Shown here: positions 26,846 through 37,030 of the stretch, piece by piece
Layout: every line of letters begins with the position of its first letter
Numbering within the stretch: the stretch's first letter is position 1
Assembly (NCBI RefSeq): GCF_028649455.1
Contig: NZ_JAQSIO010000002.1
Location: forward strand, 372,001-436,000
Source of the DNA: Curvibacter microcysteis
Lineage (GTDB): Bacteria; Pseudomonadota; Gammaproteobacteria; Burkholderiales; Burkholderiaceae_C
Length of the DNA: 64,000 bases
Direction of reading: 5' to 3'
Made by a program: the position numbers and the translations under genes
The notes under the pieces: generated by a model
Told to the model about the DNA's origin: nothing
What the model saw: only the letters and a program-made list of their open reading frames with translations
Databases searched by the model: none

Positions 26846-27621
26846 GCCAGCTGTCCATCCAGGGCGTGTCGCGCACCTTCGAATCCAACCGGGGTCAAAA
26901 GACCCAGGCCTTGCTGCCGGTGGACTTCGAGGTGCGGGACAACGACTTTGTCACCATCCTCGGCCCCTCGGGCTGTGGCAAGAGCACCTTGCTGCGCATC
27001 GTGGCCGGCCTGGACCAGCCCACCAGCGGCCGCGTGCTGCTGGACGGCCAGCCCGTGCAAGGCCCGGGTGCCGACCGCGGCATGGTGTTCCAGAGCTACA
27101 CCTTGTTTCCCTGGCTCAGCATCGAGCAAAACGTGCGCTTCGGCCTGCGCGAGCGCGGCATGAGCGAGGCGCAGCAAAAAGAGCGCAGCGACTTCTTCAT
27201 CGCCCGCGTCGGCCTGCGTGGCTTTGAGCAGCATTTCCCCAAGCAGCTTTCGGGTGGCATGCAGCAGCGCACGGCGATTGCGCGTGCGCTGGCCAATGAC
27301 CCCAAGATCTTGCTGCTCGACGAGCCCTTCGGCGCGCTGGACAACCAGACCCGGGTGCTGATGCAGGAGCTGTTGCTGGGCATCTGGGAGGCCTCGCGCA
27401 AAACCGTGCTGTTCGTCACCCACGACATCGACGAGGCCATCTTCATGGCCAACCGCGTCGCGGTCTTCAGTGCCCGGCCTGGCCGCATCAAGACCGAGCT
27501 GGCAGTGGACTTGCCCCACCCGCGCCACTACACGATCAAGACCAGCCCTGAGTTCATGGACCTGAAGGCGCGCTTGACCGAAGAGATCCGCGCCGAGTCC
27601 ATGGCCGCCGCCACGCACTGA
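26842..27621 (+). CDS. ABC transporter ATPase, NitT/TauT type (hut-linked)
   Basis: 259 residues. Walker A is GPSGCGKST, the Q-loop is VFQSYTLFPWLS, the signature is LSGGMQQRTAIARAL, Walker B is ILLLDEPFGALD and the switch His is VTHDIDEA, as in SsuB/TauB. The start codon overlaps the permease stop. Powers import through the preceding permease. hutC follows after 28 bases, so all belong to one transcript. Confidence 0.95.
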   Translation: MSQLSIQGVSRTFESNRGQKTQALLPVDFEVRDNDFVTILGPSGCGKSTLLRIVAGLDQPTSGRVLLDGQPVQGPGADRGMVFQSYTLFPWLSIEQNVRFGLRERGMSEAQQKERSDFFIARVGLRGFEQHFPKQLSGGMQQRTAIARALANDPKILLLDEPFGALDNQTRVLMQELLLGIWEASRKTVLFVTHDIDEAIFMANRVAVFSARPGRIKTELAVDLPHPRHYTIKTSPEFMDLKARLTEEIRAESMAAATH

Positions 27622-27649
27622 TCGGCCCATCTCGTTACCATTGCGCCCC

Positions 27650-28459
27650 ATGTCGCCTACCCCTGCCAGCCGCCGCAAAGCCGCCTCCCATGTGCCCGCC
27701 GTGGGCCCGACCTCGGCCTCGGCTGGGGCCAGTGCCCCCGCGCTGGCCCTGTACCAGCAGATCAAGGACCACATCTCGCGCAAGATCCAGGACGGCTCCT
27801 GGCCCGCTGGCCACCGCCTGCCGTCCGAGCACGAGCTGGTGGCGCAGTTCGGCATCTCGCGCATGACGGTGAACCGCGCCCTGCGCGAGCTCAGCGAGCA
27901 GGGCCGCATCGTGCGGGTGGCGGGTGTGGGCAGTTTTGTGGCCGAAGAAAAGCCCCAGTCCACCCTGCTGCAAATCGCCAACCTGGCCAGCGAAATCCGC
28001 CAGCGTGGCCACGACTACCGCTGCCAGATGCTGACCGTGGAGCGCATCTCGGCCTCCATGGAGGTCGCGGCCGCGCTGGACCTGCGCCTGGGTGACTCGG
28101 TCTTTCATTCGGTCTGCGTGCACCTCGAAGACGGGGTGCCGGTGCAGCTGGAAGACCGCTACGTCAACCCGCGCGTGGCGCCCGACTTTGGCGCCCAGGA
28201 TTTCACGCAGATGCAACCCTCCGAGTACCTGGTGCGCCATGTCCCCTTCGATCAGGTCGAGCATGTGGTCGACGCCGTGTTGCCCACGACGGAGCAAGCC
28301 GAGCAACTCGACATGCAGCCCCAGCAACCCTGTTTGCTGCTGACGCGGCGCACCTGGACGCGCGGCGTGCCGGTGACCGTGGTGCGCTGCCTGCACCCGG
28401 CCTCGCGCTACCGCCTGGGCAGCCGCTTCCGCGCCGACGGCAACCCCGTTTTTGGCTGA
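27650..28459 (+). CDS. hutC: HutC, GntR-family histidine utilisation repressor
   Basis: 269 residues. A disordered 30-residue leader precedes the GntR winged HTH ([54 protein letters not shown]). A UTRA effector domain follows, with [15 protein letters not shown] and the family strand [20 protein letters not shown]. HutC represses hut genes and is released by urocanate. It sits between the transporter and hutH, and three TGTATAGACA sites flank the same transcript, fitting autoregulation. Confidence 0.94.
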   Translation: MSPTPASRRKAASHVPAVGPTSASAGASAPALALYQQIKDHISRKIQDGSWPAGHRLPSEHELVAQFGISRMTVNRALRELSEQGRIVRVAGVGSFVAEEKPQSTLLQIANLASEIRQRGHDYRCQMLTVERISASMEVAAALDLRLGDSVFHSVCVHLEDGVPVQLEDRYVNPRVAPDFGAQDFTQMQPSEYLVRHVPFDQVEHVVDAVLPTTEQAEQLDMQPQQPCLLLTRRTWTRGVPVTVVRCLHPASRYRLGSRFRADGNPVFG

Positions 28460-28499
28460 AAGCCCCCACGCTCAGCCCCTGAATTTTTTCGCGTTAACT

Positions 28500-28509
28500 T
28501 GTATAGACA
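28500..28509 (+). promoter_or_regulatory. Candidate HutC operator 3, before hutH
   Basis: TGTATAGACA within ACTTGTATAGACAGGA. It ends 11 bases before the hutH ATG and runs into the AGGA ribosome site, so repressor binding here would block transcription close to the coding start. The 16-base context is shared with operator 2. Confidence 0.8.
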
Positions 28510-28520
28510 GGATGGTCAAC

Positions 28521-30092
28521 ATGACATCAAACACCTCTTCCTCAACGGCCGCCAGCGCCACCCTGGTTCTGCAACCCGGTCAGGTCAGCCTGGCCCAGTG
28601 GCGCCAGATCCAGGCCGGTGGTGTGACCCTGGCTTTGCATGGTTCGGCGCGCGCCGCCATCCTTGCGGCCCAGGCCAGCATCCAGCGCATCGTCGATGAA
28701 GACCGCGTGGTCTACGGCATCAACACCGGCTTCGGCAAGCTGGCCAGCACCCGCATTGCGCACGAGCGCCTGGCCGAGCTGCAGCGCAACCTGGTGCTGT
28801 CGCATAGCGTGGGCACGGGCGAGGCTTTGCCCGCGCCGGTGGTGCGCCTGGTGCTGGCGTCCAAGGCGGTGAGCCTGGCGCGCGGTCACTCGGGCGTGCG
28901 GCCTGAGCTGATCGATGCGCTGCTGGCGCTGGCCAATGCCGACCTGCTGCCGGTGATCCCGGCCAAGGGGTCGGTCGGCGCTTCGGGCGACCTGGCCCCG
29001 CTGGCCCACCTGGCCTGCGTGCTGATCGGCGAGGGCGAGGTGATGACCCCCGAAGGCGGCCGACTGGGCGGCACCGAGGCGCTGGCGCGCATCGGCCTGT
29101 CCCCGTTTGTGCTGGGTCCCAAAGAGGGCCTGGCCTTGCTCAATGGCACCCAGGTGTCGACCGCGCTGGCGTTGGCCGGCCTGTTCGGGGCGGAGGAGGT
29201 GTTTGCCGCCGGCTTGGCGGCGGGGGCGCTCTCGCTGGAGGCCATCAAGGGCTCGGTCAAGCCGCTGGACGAACGCATCCACGCCGCGCGCGGCCAGCCC
29301 GGCCAGATCGCCGTGGCCGCCGCGCTGCGCGAGCTGCTGGCCGGCAGTGACATCGTGCACTCGCACGAGCACTGCGGCCGTGTGCAAGACCCGTACTCGA
29401 TCCGCTGCGTGCCCCAGGTCATGGGTGCCTGCCTGGACAACCTGCAGCACGCTGCGCGCGTGCTGGTGATCGAGGCCAATGCCGCCTCGGACAACCCGCT
29501 GGTGTTCGACAACGGTGACGTGATCTCGGGCGGCAACTTCCACGCCGAGCCGGTGGCCTTTGCGGCCGACATCATTGCGCTGGCCGTGTCCGAGGTGGGC
29601 GCCATCTCGGAGCGCCGCATGGCCTTGCTGCTGGACACGGGCCTGTCGGGCCTGCCGGCCTTTTTGATCCAGGACAGCGGGGTCAACTCGGGCTTCATGA
29701 TCGCCCAGGTCACGGCCGCGGCCCTGGCCTCCGAGAACAAATCCCTGGCCCACCCGGCCAGTGTGGACAGCCTGCCCACCTCGGCCAACCAGGAAGACCA
29801 TGTCTCCATGGCCACCTTTGGCGCGCGCCGCCTGGGCGAGATGGTGAACAACACCGCCGTGGTGGTGGGCATCGAGGCCATGGCCGCCGCCCAGGGCCTG
29901 GAGTTCCAGCGCCCGCTCAAGAGCTCGACCGCGGTCGAAGGCCTGCTCGCCGGCATCCGCCAGCGCGTGGCCTTCCTGGCGCAGGACCGCTACCTGGCGC
30001 CCGACATCGAGGCCATGCGCCTGTGGGCTCGCCAAAGCGACTGGCCCCGCTGCCTGACGGCGGCCCTGCCCAGTTTTGTCTCGGTCGCCTGA
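28521..30092 (+). CDS. hutH: Histidine ammonia-lyase
   Basis: 523 residues. First step of histidine breakdown: L-histidine to trans-urocanate plus ammonia. The MIO cofactor forms from A154-S155-G156 in [16 protein letters not shown]. Also visible are the Tyr loop [12 protein letters not shown], the [10 protein letters not shown] region and the C-terminal [16 protein letters not shown] motif. ATG 28521 with AGGA upstream is preferred because an earlier ATG (28512) nearly touches the operator. The first gene after hutC. Confidence 0.96.
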   Translation: MTSNTSSSTAASATLVLQPGQVSLAQWRQIQAGGVTLALHGSARAAILAAQASIQRIVDEDRVVYGINTGFGKLASTRIAHERLAELQRNLVLSHSVGTGEALPAPVVRLVLASKAVSLARGHSGVRPELIDALLALANADLLPVIPAKGSVGASGDLAPLAHLACVLIGEGEVMTPEGGRLGGTEALARIGLSPFVLGPKEGLALLNGTQVSTALALAGLFGAEEVFAAGLAAGALSLEAIKGSVKPLDERIHAARGQPGQIAVAAALRELLAGSDIVHSHEHCGRVQDPYSIRCVPQVMGACLDNLQHAARVLVIEANAASDNPLVFDNGDVISGGNFHAEPVAFAADIIALAVSEVGAISERRMALLLDTGLSGLPAFLIQDSGVNSGFMIAQVTAAALASENKSLAHPASVDSLPTSANQEDHVSMATFGARRLGEMVNNTAVVVGIEAMAAAQGLEFQRPLKSSTAVEGLLAGIRQRVAFLAQDRYLAPDIEAMRLWARQSDWPRCLTAALPSFVSVA

Positions 30093-30153
30093 GCCGGCCC
30101 CGTTTTTTGTCCCTTTCTGCTGCCTTCATCCCCTTACCTCAGGAGTGTTGACC

Positions 30154-31878
30154 ATGAACGCCAACGATTCTTTCATCACCGCCACCCCGGCCGACCCGCG
30201 CCATGACGCCAGCCGGGTGATCCGCGCGCCGCGTGGCAGCGAGAAAAGCTGCAAGAGCTGGCTCACCGAAGCCGCATACCGCATGCTGCAAAACAACCTC
30301 GACGCCGAGGTGGCCGAGCGCCCGCAGGACCTGGTGGTCTACGGCGGCATTGGCCGCGCGGCCCGCAACTGGGCCTGCTACGACGCCATCCTGGAGTCCC
30401 TGCGCCAGCTGGAGGACGACGAGTCCCTGCTGATCCAGTCGGGCAAGCCCGTGGGCGTGTTCAAGACCCACGAGAACGCGCCGCGCGTGCTGATCGCCAA
30501 CTCCAACCTGGTGCCCAAGTGGGCCACCTGGGAGCACTTCAGTGAGCTCGACCGCAAGGGCCTGTTCATGTACGGCCAAATGACGGCCGGCAGCTGGATC
30601 TACATCGGCACCCAGGGCATCGTGCAAGGCACTTACGAGACCTTCATGGAGGCCGCCCGCCAGCACCACGGCGGCAGCCTGCAGGGCAAGTGGATCCTGA
30701 CCGCGGGCCTGGGCGGCATGGGGGGCGCCCAGCCCCTGGCCGCCACGTTTGCGGGCGCGGTGTCGCTGAACATCGAATGCCAGCAAAGCAGCCTGGACTT
30801 CCGCCTGCGCACCCGCTACATCGATGAACAAGCCCGCGACCTGGACCACGCCCTGGCCCTGGTGGCCGAGTACACGGCGGCCGGCAAGGCGGTGTCGATT
30901 GGCCTGCTGGGCAACGCGGCCGAACTCCTGCCCGAGCTGGTGCGCCGCGCCCGCGCCGGCGGCCCCAAGCCCGACCTGGTGACCGACCAGACCTCGGCCC
31001 ACGATTTGGTCAACGGCTACCTGCCCGCGGGCTGGAGCGTGGCCCAATGGCGCGCCGCCCAGCAGGACGAAGCCCAGCACGCGGTGCTCAAGAAGGCCGC
31101 CGCCCAGTCCTGCGCCCACCATGTGCAAGCCATGCTGGACTTCCAGACCCTGGGCGTGCCGGTGGTCGACTACGGCAACAACATCCGCCAGGTGGCCTTT
31201 GACGAAGGCGTGAAGAACGCCTTTGACTTCCCCGGTTTTGTGCCGGCCTACATCCGCCCCTTGTTCTGTGAGGGCAAGGGCCCGTTCCGCTGGGTGGCCC
31301 TGTCGGGCGATCCCGAGGACATCTACAAGACCGACGCCAAGATCAAGGAACTGTTCCCCGAGAACACCCATGTGCACCGCTGGCTGGACATGGCGCGCGA
31401 GCGCATCGCCTTCCAGGGCCTGCCCGCCCGCATTTGCTGGCTGGGCCTGGGCGAGCGCCACCAGGCCGCGCTGGCCTTCAACGAGATGGTCAAGAACGGC
31501 GAACTCAAGGCCCCCATCGTCATCGGCCGCGACCACCTGGACACCGGCTCGGTGGCCAGCCCGAACCGTGAAACCGAGTCCATGAAGGACGGCACCGACG
31601 CCGTCAGCGACTGGCCGCTGCTCAATGCCTTGCTCAACACCGCCGGCGGCGCCACCTGGGTCAGCCTGCACCACGGTGGTGGGGTGGGCATGGGCTATTC
31701 GCAGCATTCGGGCGTGGTCATCGTGGCCGACGGCACCGACGCGGCGGCCCAGCGCCTGTCGCGCGTGCTGTGGAACGACCCGGCCACGGGCGTCATGCGC
31801 CACGCCGACGCCGGCTATGAAAGCGCCCAGGCCTGCGCCAAGCAGCATGGTCTGAACCTGCCCATGCTCAAGGACTGA
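30154..31878 (+). CDS. hutU: Urocanate hydratase
   Basis: 574 residues. Second step: urocanate to 4-imidazolone-5-propionate, using tightly bound NAD+. Family stretches are [27 protein letters not shown], the NAD site [14 protein letters not shown] and the active-site cysteine region [21 protein letters not shown] lies 8 bases before the ATG. Slightly longer than the usual 555 residues because of an N-terminal leader. It follows hutH after about 60 bases. Confidence 0.96.
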   Translation: MNANDSFITATPADPRHDASRVIRAPRGSEKSCKSWLTEAAYRMLQNNLDAEVAERPQDLVVYGGIGRAARNWACYDAILESLRQLEDDESLLIQSGKPVGVFKTHENAPRVLIANSNLVPKWATWEHFSELDRKGLFMYGQMTAGSWIYIGTQGIVQGTYETFMEAARQHHGGSLQGKWILTAGLGGMGGAQPLAATFAGAVSLNIECQQSSLDFRLRTRYIDEQARDLDHALALVAEYTAAGKAVSIGLLGNAAELLPELVRRARAGGPKPDLVTDQTSAHDLVNGYLPAGWSVAQWRAAQQDEAQHAVLKKAAAQSCAHHVQAMLDFQTLGVPVVDYGNNIRQVAFDEGVKNAFDFPGFVPAYIRPLFCEGKGPFRWVALSGDPEDIYKTDAKIKELFPENTHVHRWLDMARERIAFQGLPARICWLGLGERHQAALAFNEMVKNGELKAPIVIGRDHLDTGSVASPNRETESMKDGTDAVSDWPLLNALLNTAGGATWVSLHHGGGVGMGYSQHSGVVIVADGTDAAAQRLSRVLWNDPATGVMRHADAGYESAQACAKQHGLNLPMLKD

Positions 31879-32018
31879 GCGCGGGCTGGAATCCAGCGCA
31901 GCACGCGCCAATGGCGCGACAGCGGGCCGGGGAGGGCGGGCAAAAAGCACCCGCCGTTCCCACGGGTTGGGAATGAGGTCTTGGCCCACCCGCTGCTGCG
32001 CCAGATACTGCAAGCGCA

Positions 32019-32786
32019 ATGACCGCTCATCAACCCGCCATTCCCATGCCTGTTGGACTTGAGGCTGCACCTGCGACCGACCGCGCCCTTCAGGTCTTGT
32101 CGGTGCTGGCCCAGCACCGCGAGCCCCTGAGCGCGCTGGAGTTGAGCGCCGCCACCGGGCTGGCCAAGAGCACGCTGTACCGGCAAATCGCCACGCTGCG
32201 GCGCTGGGGCTTTGTCATGGAGGTCGATGGCCGCTATGGGCCAGGCCCGGCCAGCGTTGAGCTGGCCAGTGGCTTTGATGCCAATTCGCGCCTGGTGCAG
32301 TGCGCGCGGGCCGATATGCAGTCCCTGTCGCGGTTGAGCAGCGAGAGCGTGGCCCTGGTGGCCGTGCTCAACGAGCGTGCCGTGTGCCTGGAGATGGTCG
32401 ACAGCGTGCAATCGCTGCGCTGCTCCTTCGACAAGGGCCGCAGCGTGCCCCTGCGCGACGGCGCCAGCGCCAAGTGCTTGTTGGCGCACCTGCCGGAGGC
32501 GGCCAGGTCGTCGGCACTGGACCGCCTGGGCCTGTCCGCCGCCGAGCGCATGGCGCGCGAGGCCGAGCTGAGCGCCATCCGCGAGCGCGGCCATGCCCTC
32601 AGCAGCGGCGAAGTCGATGCCGGCGTGTGGGGCGTGAGCGTGCCGCTGCTGGACGCGCAGCGCCAGTTGCTGGGCGCCATCACCCTGATGGCACCGACCT
32701 TGCGTAGCACCGGGCGCGAAGCCGCCTTTGTGCACATGACCCTGGTCAGTGCGGCGCGCATTGCGCGCGCGCTGCAGAGCTTTTAG
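32019..32786 (+). CDS. IclR-family regulator inside the hut cluster
   Basis: 255 residues. The winged HTH is LELSAATGLAKSTLYRQIAT and the effector (GAF-like) domain covers about 85-250. It lies between hutU and the HisJ-type transporter genes, about 140 bases after hutU. HutC is the standard regulator of these genes, so an IclR gene here is unusual; it may control the second transporter and hutDIFG in response to a different intermediate (inference). Confidence 0.88.
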   Translation: MTAHQPAIPMPVGLEAAPATDRALQVLSVLAQHREPLSALELSAATGLAKSTLYRQIATLRRWGFVMEVDGRYGPGPASVELASGFDANSRLVQCARADMQSLSRLSSESVALVAVLNERAVCLEMVDSVQSLRCSFDKGRSVPLRDGASAKCLLAHLPEAARSSALDRLGLSAAERMAREAELSAIRERGHALSSGEVDAGVWGVSVPLLDAQRQLLGAITLMAPTLRSTGREAAFVHMTLVSAARIARALQSF

Positions 32787-32832
32787 CCCGCCGAGGCTGT
32801 TGTCAGATTTCTCCCCCCGCCTTGTTTCAACC

Positions 32833-32842
32833 CCTCTAGACA
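32833..32842 (+). promoter_or_regulatory. Weak HutC-like half site
   Basis: CCTCTAGACA, matching the TGTATAGACA sites at seven of ten bases including all of TAGACA, and followed by GGAC as in the other copies. It lies 11 bases before the binding-protein ATG, the same spacing as operator 3 to hutH. It may be a low-affinity or decayed operator. Confidence 0.4.
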
Positions 32843-32852
32843 GGACCTCACC

Positions 32853-33599
32853 ATGAACTTCCGCCGTCAACTTCTTCTGGCTTCCTTCGCCGCCACCGCC
32901 CTGGCGGGTCTGCACGGCACGGCCAGCGCGCAAAACGAGGTGCTGCAAGTGGGCACCGACGCCACCTTCCCGCCCATGGAGTACGTGGACAACGGCAAGC
33001 GCACCGGCTTTGACGTGGAACTGGTCGAGGCCGTGGCCGCCGCCATGGGCAAGAAGGTCGAGTGGGTGGACATCGACTTCAAGGGCCTGATCCCGGGGCT
33101 GATGTCCAAGCGCTTTGACATGGCCGTGTCGGCCATCTACATCACCGATGAGCGCAAGAAAGTGGTTGATTTCACCGAGCCCTATTTCGCCGGTGGCCTG
33201 GTCACCATGGTCAAGTCGGGCAGCGGCATGAAGGCCCCCATCGACCTCAACGGCAAGAAGGTGTCGGTGCAGGTGGGCACCAAATCGGTGACCTATGTGA
33301 AGCAGACCTTCCCGCAGGTGCAGCTGGTGGAGGTCGAGAAGAACCAGGAGATGTTCAACCTGGTCGACATCGGCCGCGCCGATGCCCTGGTCACGGGCAA
33401 GCCTGCTGCCTTCCAGTACATGCGCACCCGCCCGGGCCTGCAGGTGCTGGAGCCTCAGCTGACTACCGAAGAGTACGGCATGGCCTTGCGCAAGGACACG
33501 CCGGAGCTGACCCGCGCCGTCAACGCCTCCCTGGCCAAGCTCAAGGCCGACGGCACGCACGCGCGCCTGGTGGCCAAGTGGTTCCCCAGCAGCAAGTGA
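32853..33599 (+). CDS. Amino-acid ABC transporter binding protein (HisJ/GlnH type, hut-linked)
   Basis: 248 residues with a signal peptide ending TASAQ. The PAAT family pattern is clear: VGTDATFPPMEYVDNGKRTG then FDVELVEAVAAAMGKK, with DMAVSAIYITDERKKVVDF and the hinge FNLVDIGRADALVTGKPA. Likely binds histidine or a hut intermediate. It begins a second operon block: binding protein, permease, ATPase, hutD, hutI. Confidence 0.93.
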   Translation: MNFRRQLLLASFAATALAGLHGTASAQNEVLQVGTDATFPPMEYVDNGKRTGFDVELVEAVAAAMGKKVEWVDIDFKGLIPGLMSKRFDMAVSAIYITDERKKVVDFTEPYFAGGLVTMVKSGSGMKAPIDLNGKKVSVQVGTKSVTYVKQTFPQVQLVEVEKNQEMFNLVDIGRADALVTGKPAAFQYMRTRPGLQVLEPQLTTEEYGMALRKDTPELTRAVNASLAKLKADGTHARLVAKWFPSSK

Positions 33600-33637
33600 T
33601 GACCACTCCACGTTGAAATCGACAAGCGCTCCTTCCC

Positions 33638-34306
33638 ATGGACTTTGATTTTTCTCCCGTCTGGGCCGGCTGGCCTGATCTGCTCAACGGGGCCCTGGTC
33701 ACCGTGCAGATCACCGCCTGCGCCCTGTTGCTGGGCTGTGTGCTGGGTCTGCTGGTGGGGTTGGGGCGCTTGCGCCGCAGCCACCCCCTGGTCTACGGCC
33801 TGTGCACCGCCTATGTGGCGCTGATCCGCGGCACGCCGCTGCTGGTGCAGTTGTTCATTCTGTTCTTTGGTTTGCCGCACTTTGGCTTGCTCTTGCCCGC
33901 GTTTGTGTGCGGCGTGCTGGGCATGGGCATTTACTCGGGCGCCTACGTGTCAGAGATCGTGCGGGGCGCCATTGAGTCGATCGAGCGCGGCCAGATGGAA
34001 GCCGCACGCTCCATTGGCATGTCGTACGCGCAAGCCATGCGCACCGTCATCCTGCCGCAGGCGGTGGTGCGCATGATCCCGCCCCTGGGCAATGAGTTCA
34101 TTGCCTTGATCAAGAACTCGGCCCTGGTCTCCCTGCTGACCATCCACGACGTGATGCACGAGGGGCAGAAGATCATCAGCGTGTCTTACCGCTCGCTGGA
34201 GGTCTACCTGGCGATTGCCGCCGTGTATTTCGTGTTGACGGGCCTGACCACCCTGGCCCTGCGGCACATCGAACAGCGGCTGCGTGCCGGAGGCATGGTG
34301 CAATGA
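33638..34306 (+). CDS. Amino-acid ABC transporter permease (hut-linked)
   Basis: 222 residues, HisM/GlnP type. About five membrane helices. [20 protein letters not shown] is the classical N-terminal motif, and [20 protein letters not shown] is the ATPase contact loop. A single permease gene follows, so it would act as a homodimer. Its stop overlaps the ATPase start. Confidence 0.94.
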   Translation: MDFDFSPVWAGWPDLLNGALVTVQITACALLLGCVLGLLVGLGRLRRSHPLVYGLCTAYVALIRGTPLLVQLFILFFGLPHFGLLLPAFVCGVLGMGIYSGAYVSEIVRGAIESIERGQMEAARSIGMSYAQAMRTVILPQAVVRMIPPLGNEFIALIKNSALVSLLTIHDVMHEGQKIISVSYRSLEVYLAIAAVYFVLTGLTTLALRHIEQRLRAGGMVQ

Positions 34307-35085
34307 CAACGACTCAGACCCTTCAGCCCGGCCAGCCCATCGTTCGCATCCGCGGCCTGGGCAAGCGCTATGGCGACCATGTGGTGCTCAAAGGCATTGA
34401 CTTCGAGGTCCAGCCCTCGCAGGTGGTGGTGGTGATCGGGCCCAGCGGCTCGGGCAAAAGCACCTTCTTGCGCTGCTGCAACGGGCTGGAACAGCCCGAA
34501 GAAGGCACGGTTGAAATCGTTGGCCACACCCTGGTGCACAACGGCGCCATGCTGCCTGAGCGCGGACTCAACGCTTTGCGCACCGAGGTGGGCATGGTGT
34601 TCCAGTCCTTCAACCTGTTCCCGCACCTGTCCGTGCTGGGCAACGTCACGCTGGGGCCACGCCTGCTGCGGGGCCTGAGCGCGGCCCAGGCGGAGGCCCA
34701 GGCGCGCGAGCTGCTGCAAAAAGTCGGATTGTCGGCCAAGGCCGACGCCATGCCGGCCAGCCTGTCGGGTGGGCAAAAGCAGCGGGTGGCGATTGCGCGC
34801 GCCCTGGCCATGAACCCCAAGGTGATGCTGTTTGACGAGCCCACCTCGGCCCTCGACCCCGAGCTGGTGGGCGAGGTGCTGCAGGTCATGAAGCTGCTGG
34901 CCAGTGAGGGCATGACCATGATGGTGGTGACCCACGAAATGGGCTTTGCCCGTGAGGTGGCCGACCTGGTGGTGGTCATGGATGGCGGCGGCATCGTCGA
35001 GTCCGGCGACCCGGCCACCATCTTCACCGCGCCGCGCCAGGAGCGCACCCGTCACTTCCTGCAAGCCGTGTTGAGCCGCACATGA
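34303..35085 (+). CDS. Amino-acid ABC transporter ATPase (hut-linked)
   Basis: 260 residues, HisP/GlnQ type. Walker [11 protein letters not shown]-loop [17 protein letters not shown], signature [16 protein letters not shown], Walker [17 protein letters not shown] and switch [10 protein letters not shown]. Overlaps both the permease stop and the hutD start by 4 bases, so permease, ATPase and hutD are translationally coupled. Confidence 0.96.
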   Translation: MTTTQTLQPGQPIVRIRGLGKRYGDHVVLKGIDFEVQPSQVVVVIGPSGSGKSTFLRCCNGLEQPEEGTVEIVGHTLVHNGAMLPERGLNALRTEVGMVFQSFNLFPHLSVLGNVTLGPRLLRGLSAAQAEAQARELLQKVGLSAKADAMPASLSGGQKQRVAIARALAMNPKVMLFDEPTSALDPELVGEVLQVMKLLASEGMTMMVVTHEMGFAREVADLVVVMDGGGIVESGDPATIFTAPRQERTRHFLQAVLSRT

Positions 35086-35723
35086 GTGAAGCAACCGCCC
35101 TGCCGCCGCATTGGCAACGGTTCGACCGCGCCAGCCTGGTCGCCACCCCCTGGAAGAACGGGGGCGGACTGACCCGTGAGATCGTCTGTCAACCGCCTGG
35201 GGCGGACCTGGCCCGCTTTGACTGGCGGGTGAGCATCGCCCACATCGCCAGCGACGGGCCGTTTTCGGCCTTCCCGGGGGTGGACCGGGTGATCACCCTG
35301 CTCGAAGGGGGGGGCGTGCAGCTGGATTCAAGCGATGGTTCGGTGGCGCACTGCCTGGGCACCCCCTGGCAGTCCTTTGCCTTTGCCGGCGAGGCCCGCA
35401 TTGACAGCCGCTTGTTGGGTGGGCCTTGCGAGGACTTCAATGTGATGACAAGGCGCGCGGCCTGCCGCGCCACGGTGCGCGTGCTGCGCGCCGGGGGCTT
35501 CGGTGTCGAGGCCGACCTGGCGTCCTCCGCCGGACTGGGCCTGGTCTTGCGAGGGCACTGGCAGCTGGGGCCGTCGTCTGCTGACGTGACTGGCACCCCG
35601 CTGAGCCCGGGTCAGGGCCTGTGGTGGTCCGGTGGCCCAGGCCCCCAGCAGGGGCACTGTGCCGACGCGGACGCGGCCTTGTTGTGGGTCACCATTCACC
35701 CTGTTTTGACGGCCAAGGAATGA
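35082..35723 (+). CDS. hutD: HutD family protein
   Basis: 213 residues with the bicupin HutD pattern: [35 protein letters not shown] and [16 protein letters not shown]. HutD is an accessory of histidine use, proposed to limit urocanate or formylglutamate accumulation; its biochemical action is unclear. Stop and start overlaps tie it to the ATPase and hutI genes. Confidence 0.93.
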   Translation: MSEATALPPHWQRFDRASLVATPWKNGGGLTREIVCQPPGADLARFDWRVSIAHIASDGPFSAFPGVDRVITLLEGGGVQLDSSDGSVAHCLGTPWQSFAFAGEARIDSRLLGGPCEDFNVMTRRAACRATVRVLRAGGFGVEADLASSAGLGLVLRGHWQLGPSSADVTGTPLSPGQGLWWSGGPGPQQGHCADADAALLWVTIHPVLTAKE

Positions 35724-36979
35724 GCATGGAAAGCGCACAAGCAGATCGAGCCAAGCCGGTCGCTGAGGAGGCCGATGGCCTGTGGTTCAACTGGCGGGCA
35801 GCGCCTGGCGTTTGGGCCGACGGCGTGCCGGCCGACAGCGACGCGCTGTGGGTGGAGTCCGGCCAGCTGCGCTGGGTGGGCCGCCAGGCCGATCTGGTGG
35901 CGCCCCCGGGCCTGGCCCGCCATGACGCCCAGGGCGCCTGGCTGACGCCGGGCCTGGTCGATTGCCACACCCACTTGGTTTACGGCGGCTTGCGGGCCAA
36001 CGAGTTTGCCTTGCGCCTGGCCGGGGCCAGCTACGAAGACGTGGCGCGCGCCGGCGGCGGCATTGTGGCCAGCGTGCGCGCCACCCGCGCAGCCAGTGAG
36101 GACGAGCTGCTGGCCAGCGCCAGTACGCGCTTGCAAAGCCTGCTGGCCGAAGGCCTGTGCGCGATCGAGATCAAATCGGGCTATGGTCTGAGCCTCGAGC
36201 ATGAACGCAAGCAACTGCGCGTGGCGCGCCGCCTGGGCGACAGGCACGGCCTGACCGTGCGCAGCACCTTCCTGGGCGCCCACGCCTTGCCGCCTGAGTA
36301 CGCCGGTCGCAGCGGCGACTACATCGATCTGGTGTGCCAGGAGATGCTGCCCGCCCTGGCCGCCGAGGGCCTGGTCGACGCGGTCGATGTGTTTTGCGAG
36401 CGCATTGCGTTTTCGCTGGCCGAGACCGAACAGGTCTTCCAGGCCGCCCAGGCCCTGGGCCTGCCGGTCAAACTGCATGCCGAGCAGCTGTCAGACATGG
36501 GGGGGGCGGCGCTGGCGGCGCGCTATGGCGCTTTGTCCTGCGACCACATCGAACACCTGTCCGCCGACGGCATTGCCGCCATGCGCGCGGCCGGCACGGT
36601 GGCGGTGCTGTTGCCCGGGGCTTACTACAGCCTGCGCGACACCCACCTGCCACCCATTGAGGCGCTGCGCGCTGCTGGCGTGCCCATGGCCGTGTCGACC
36701 GACCACAACCCCGGCACCTCGCCCGCGCTCAGCCTGCTGTTGATGCTCAACATGGCCTGCACCTTGTTCCGCCTGACCGTGCCCGAGGCCCTGGCCGGCA
36801 TCACCCAGCACGCCGCCCGTGCTTTGGGGCTGCAAGACACCCATGGCCTGATCGGCCCGGGGCGGCCCGCCAACTTGGTGTTCTGGCCGGTGCAGGACCT
36901 GGCGGAACTGGCCTACTGGGTGGGCCAGCGCGCCCAGCCCACGGTGGTGCGGCAGGGCCGCATCACCCAGCGTGCTTGA
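35720..36979 (+). CDS. hutI: Imidazolonepropionase
   Basis: 419 residues. Third step: imidazolonepropionate to N-formimino-L-glutamate. Amidohydrolase fold with metal motif [12 protein letters not shown], the HAL segment ([13 protein letters not shown]), LHAEQLSD and the Asp-containing [10 protein letters not shown]. The start ATG overlaps the hutD stop. Total length matches the family. Confidence 0.96.
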   Translation: MSMESAQADRAKPVAEEADGLWFNWRAAPGVWADGVPADSDALWVESGQLRWVGRQADLVAPPGLARHDAQGAWLTPGLVDCHTHLVYGGLRANEFALRLAGASYEDVARAGGGIVASVRATRAASEDELLASASTRLQSLLAEGLCAIEIKSGYGLSLEHERKQLRVARRLGDRHGLTVRSTFLGAHALPPEYAGRSGDYIDLVCQEMLPALAAEGLVDAVDVFCERIAFSLAETEQVFQAAQALGLPVKLHAEQLSDMGGAALAARYGALSCDHIEHLSADGIAAMRAAGTVAVLLPGAYYSLRDTHLPPIEALRAAGVPMAVSTDHNPGTSPALSLLLMLNMACTLFRLTVPEALAGITQHAARALGLQDTHGLIGPGRPANLVFWPVQDLAELAYWVGQRAQPTVVRQGRITQRA

Positions 36980-37030
36980 GGCGGCGCTGCTGTCCTCTCC
37001 CTGTGAACTTCAACCACGATCGAACACCGC

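Noticed and set aside
30139-32070. 643-codon minus-strand open frame, and a similar one at 24773-26704
   Set aside because: Shadows of hutU and of the hut-linked transporter genes; composition is that of antisense GC-rich DNA.
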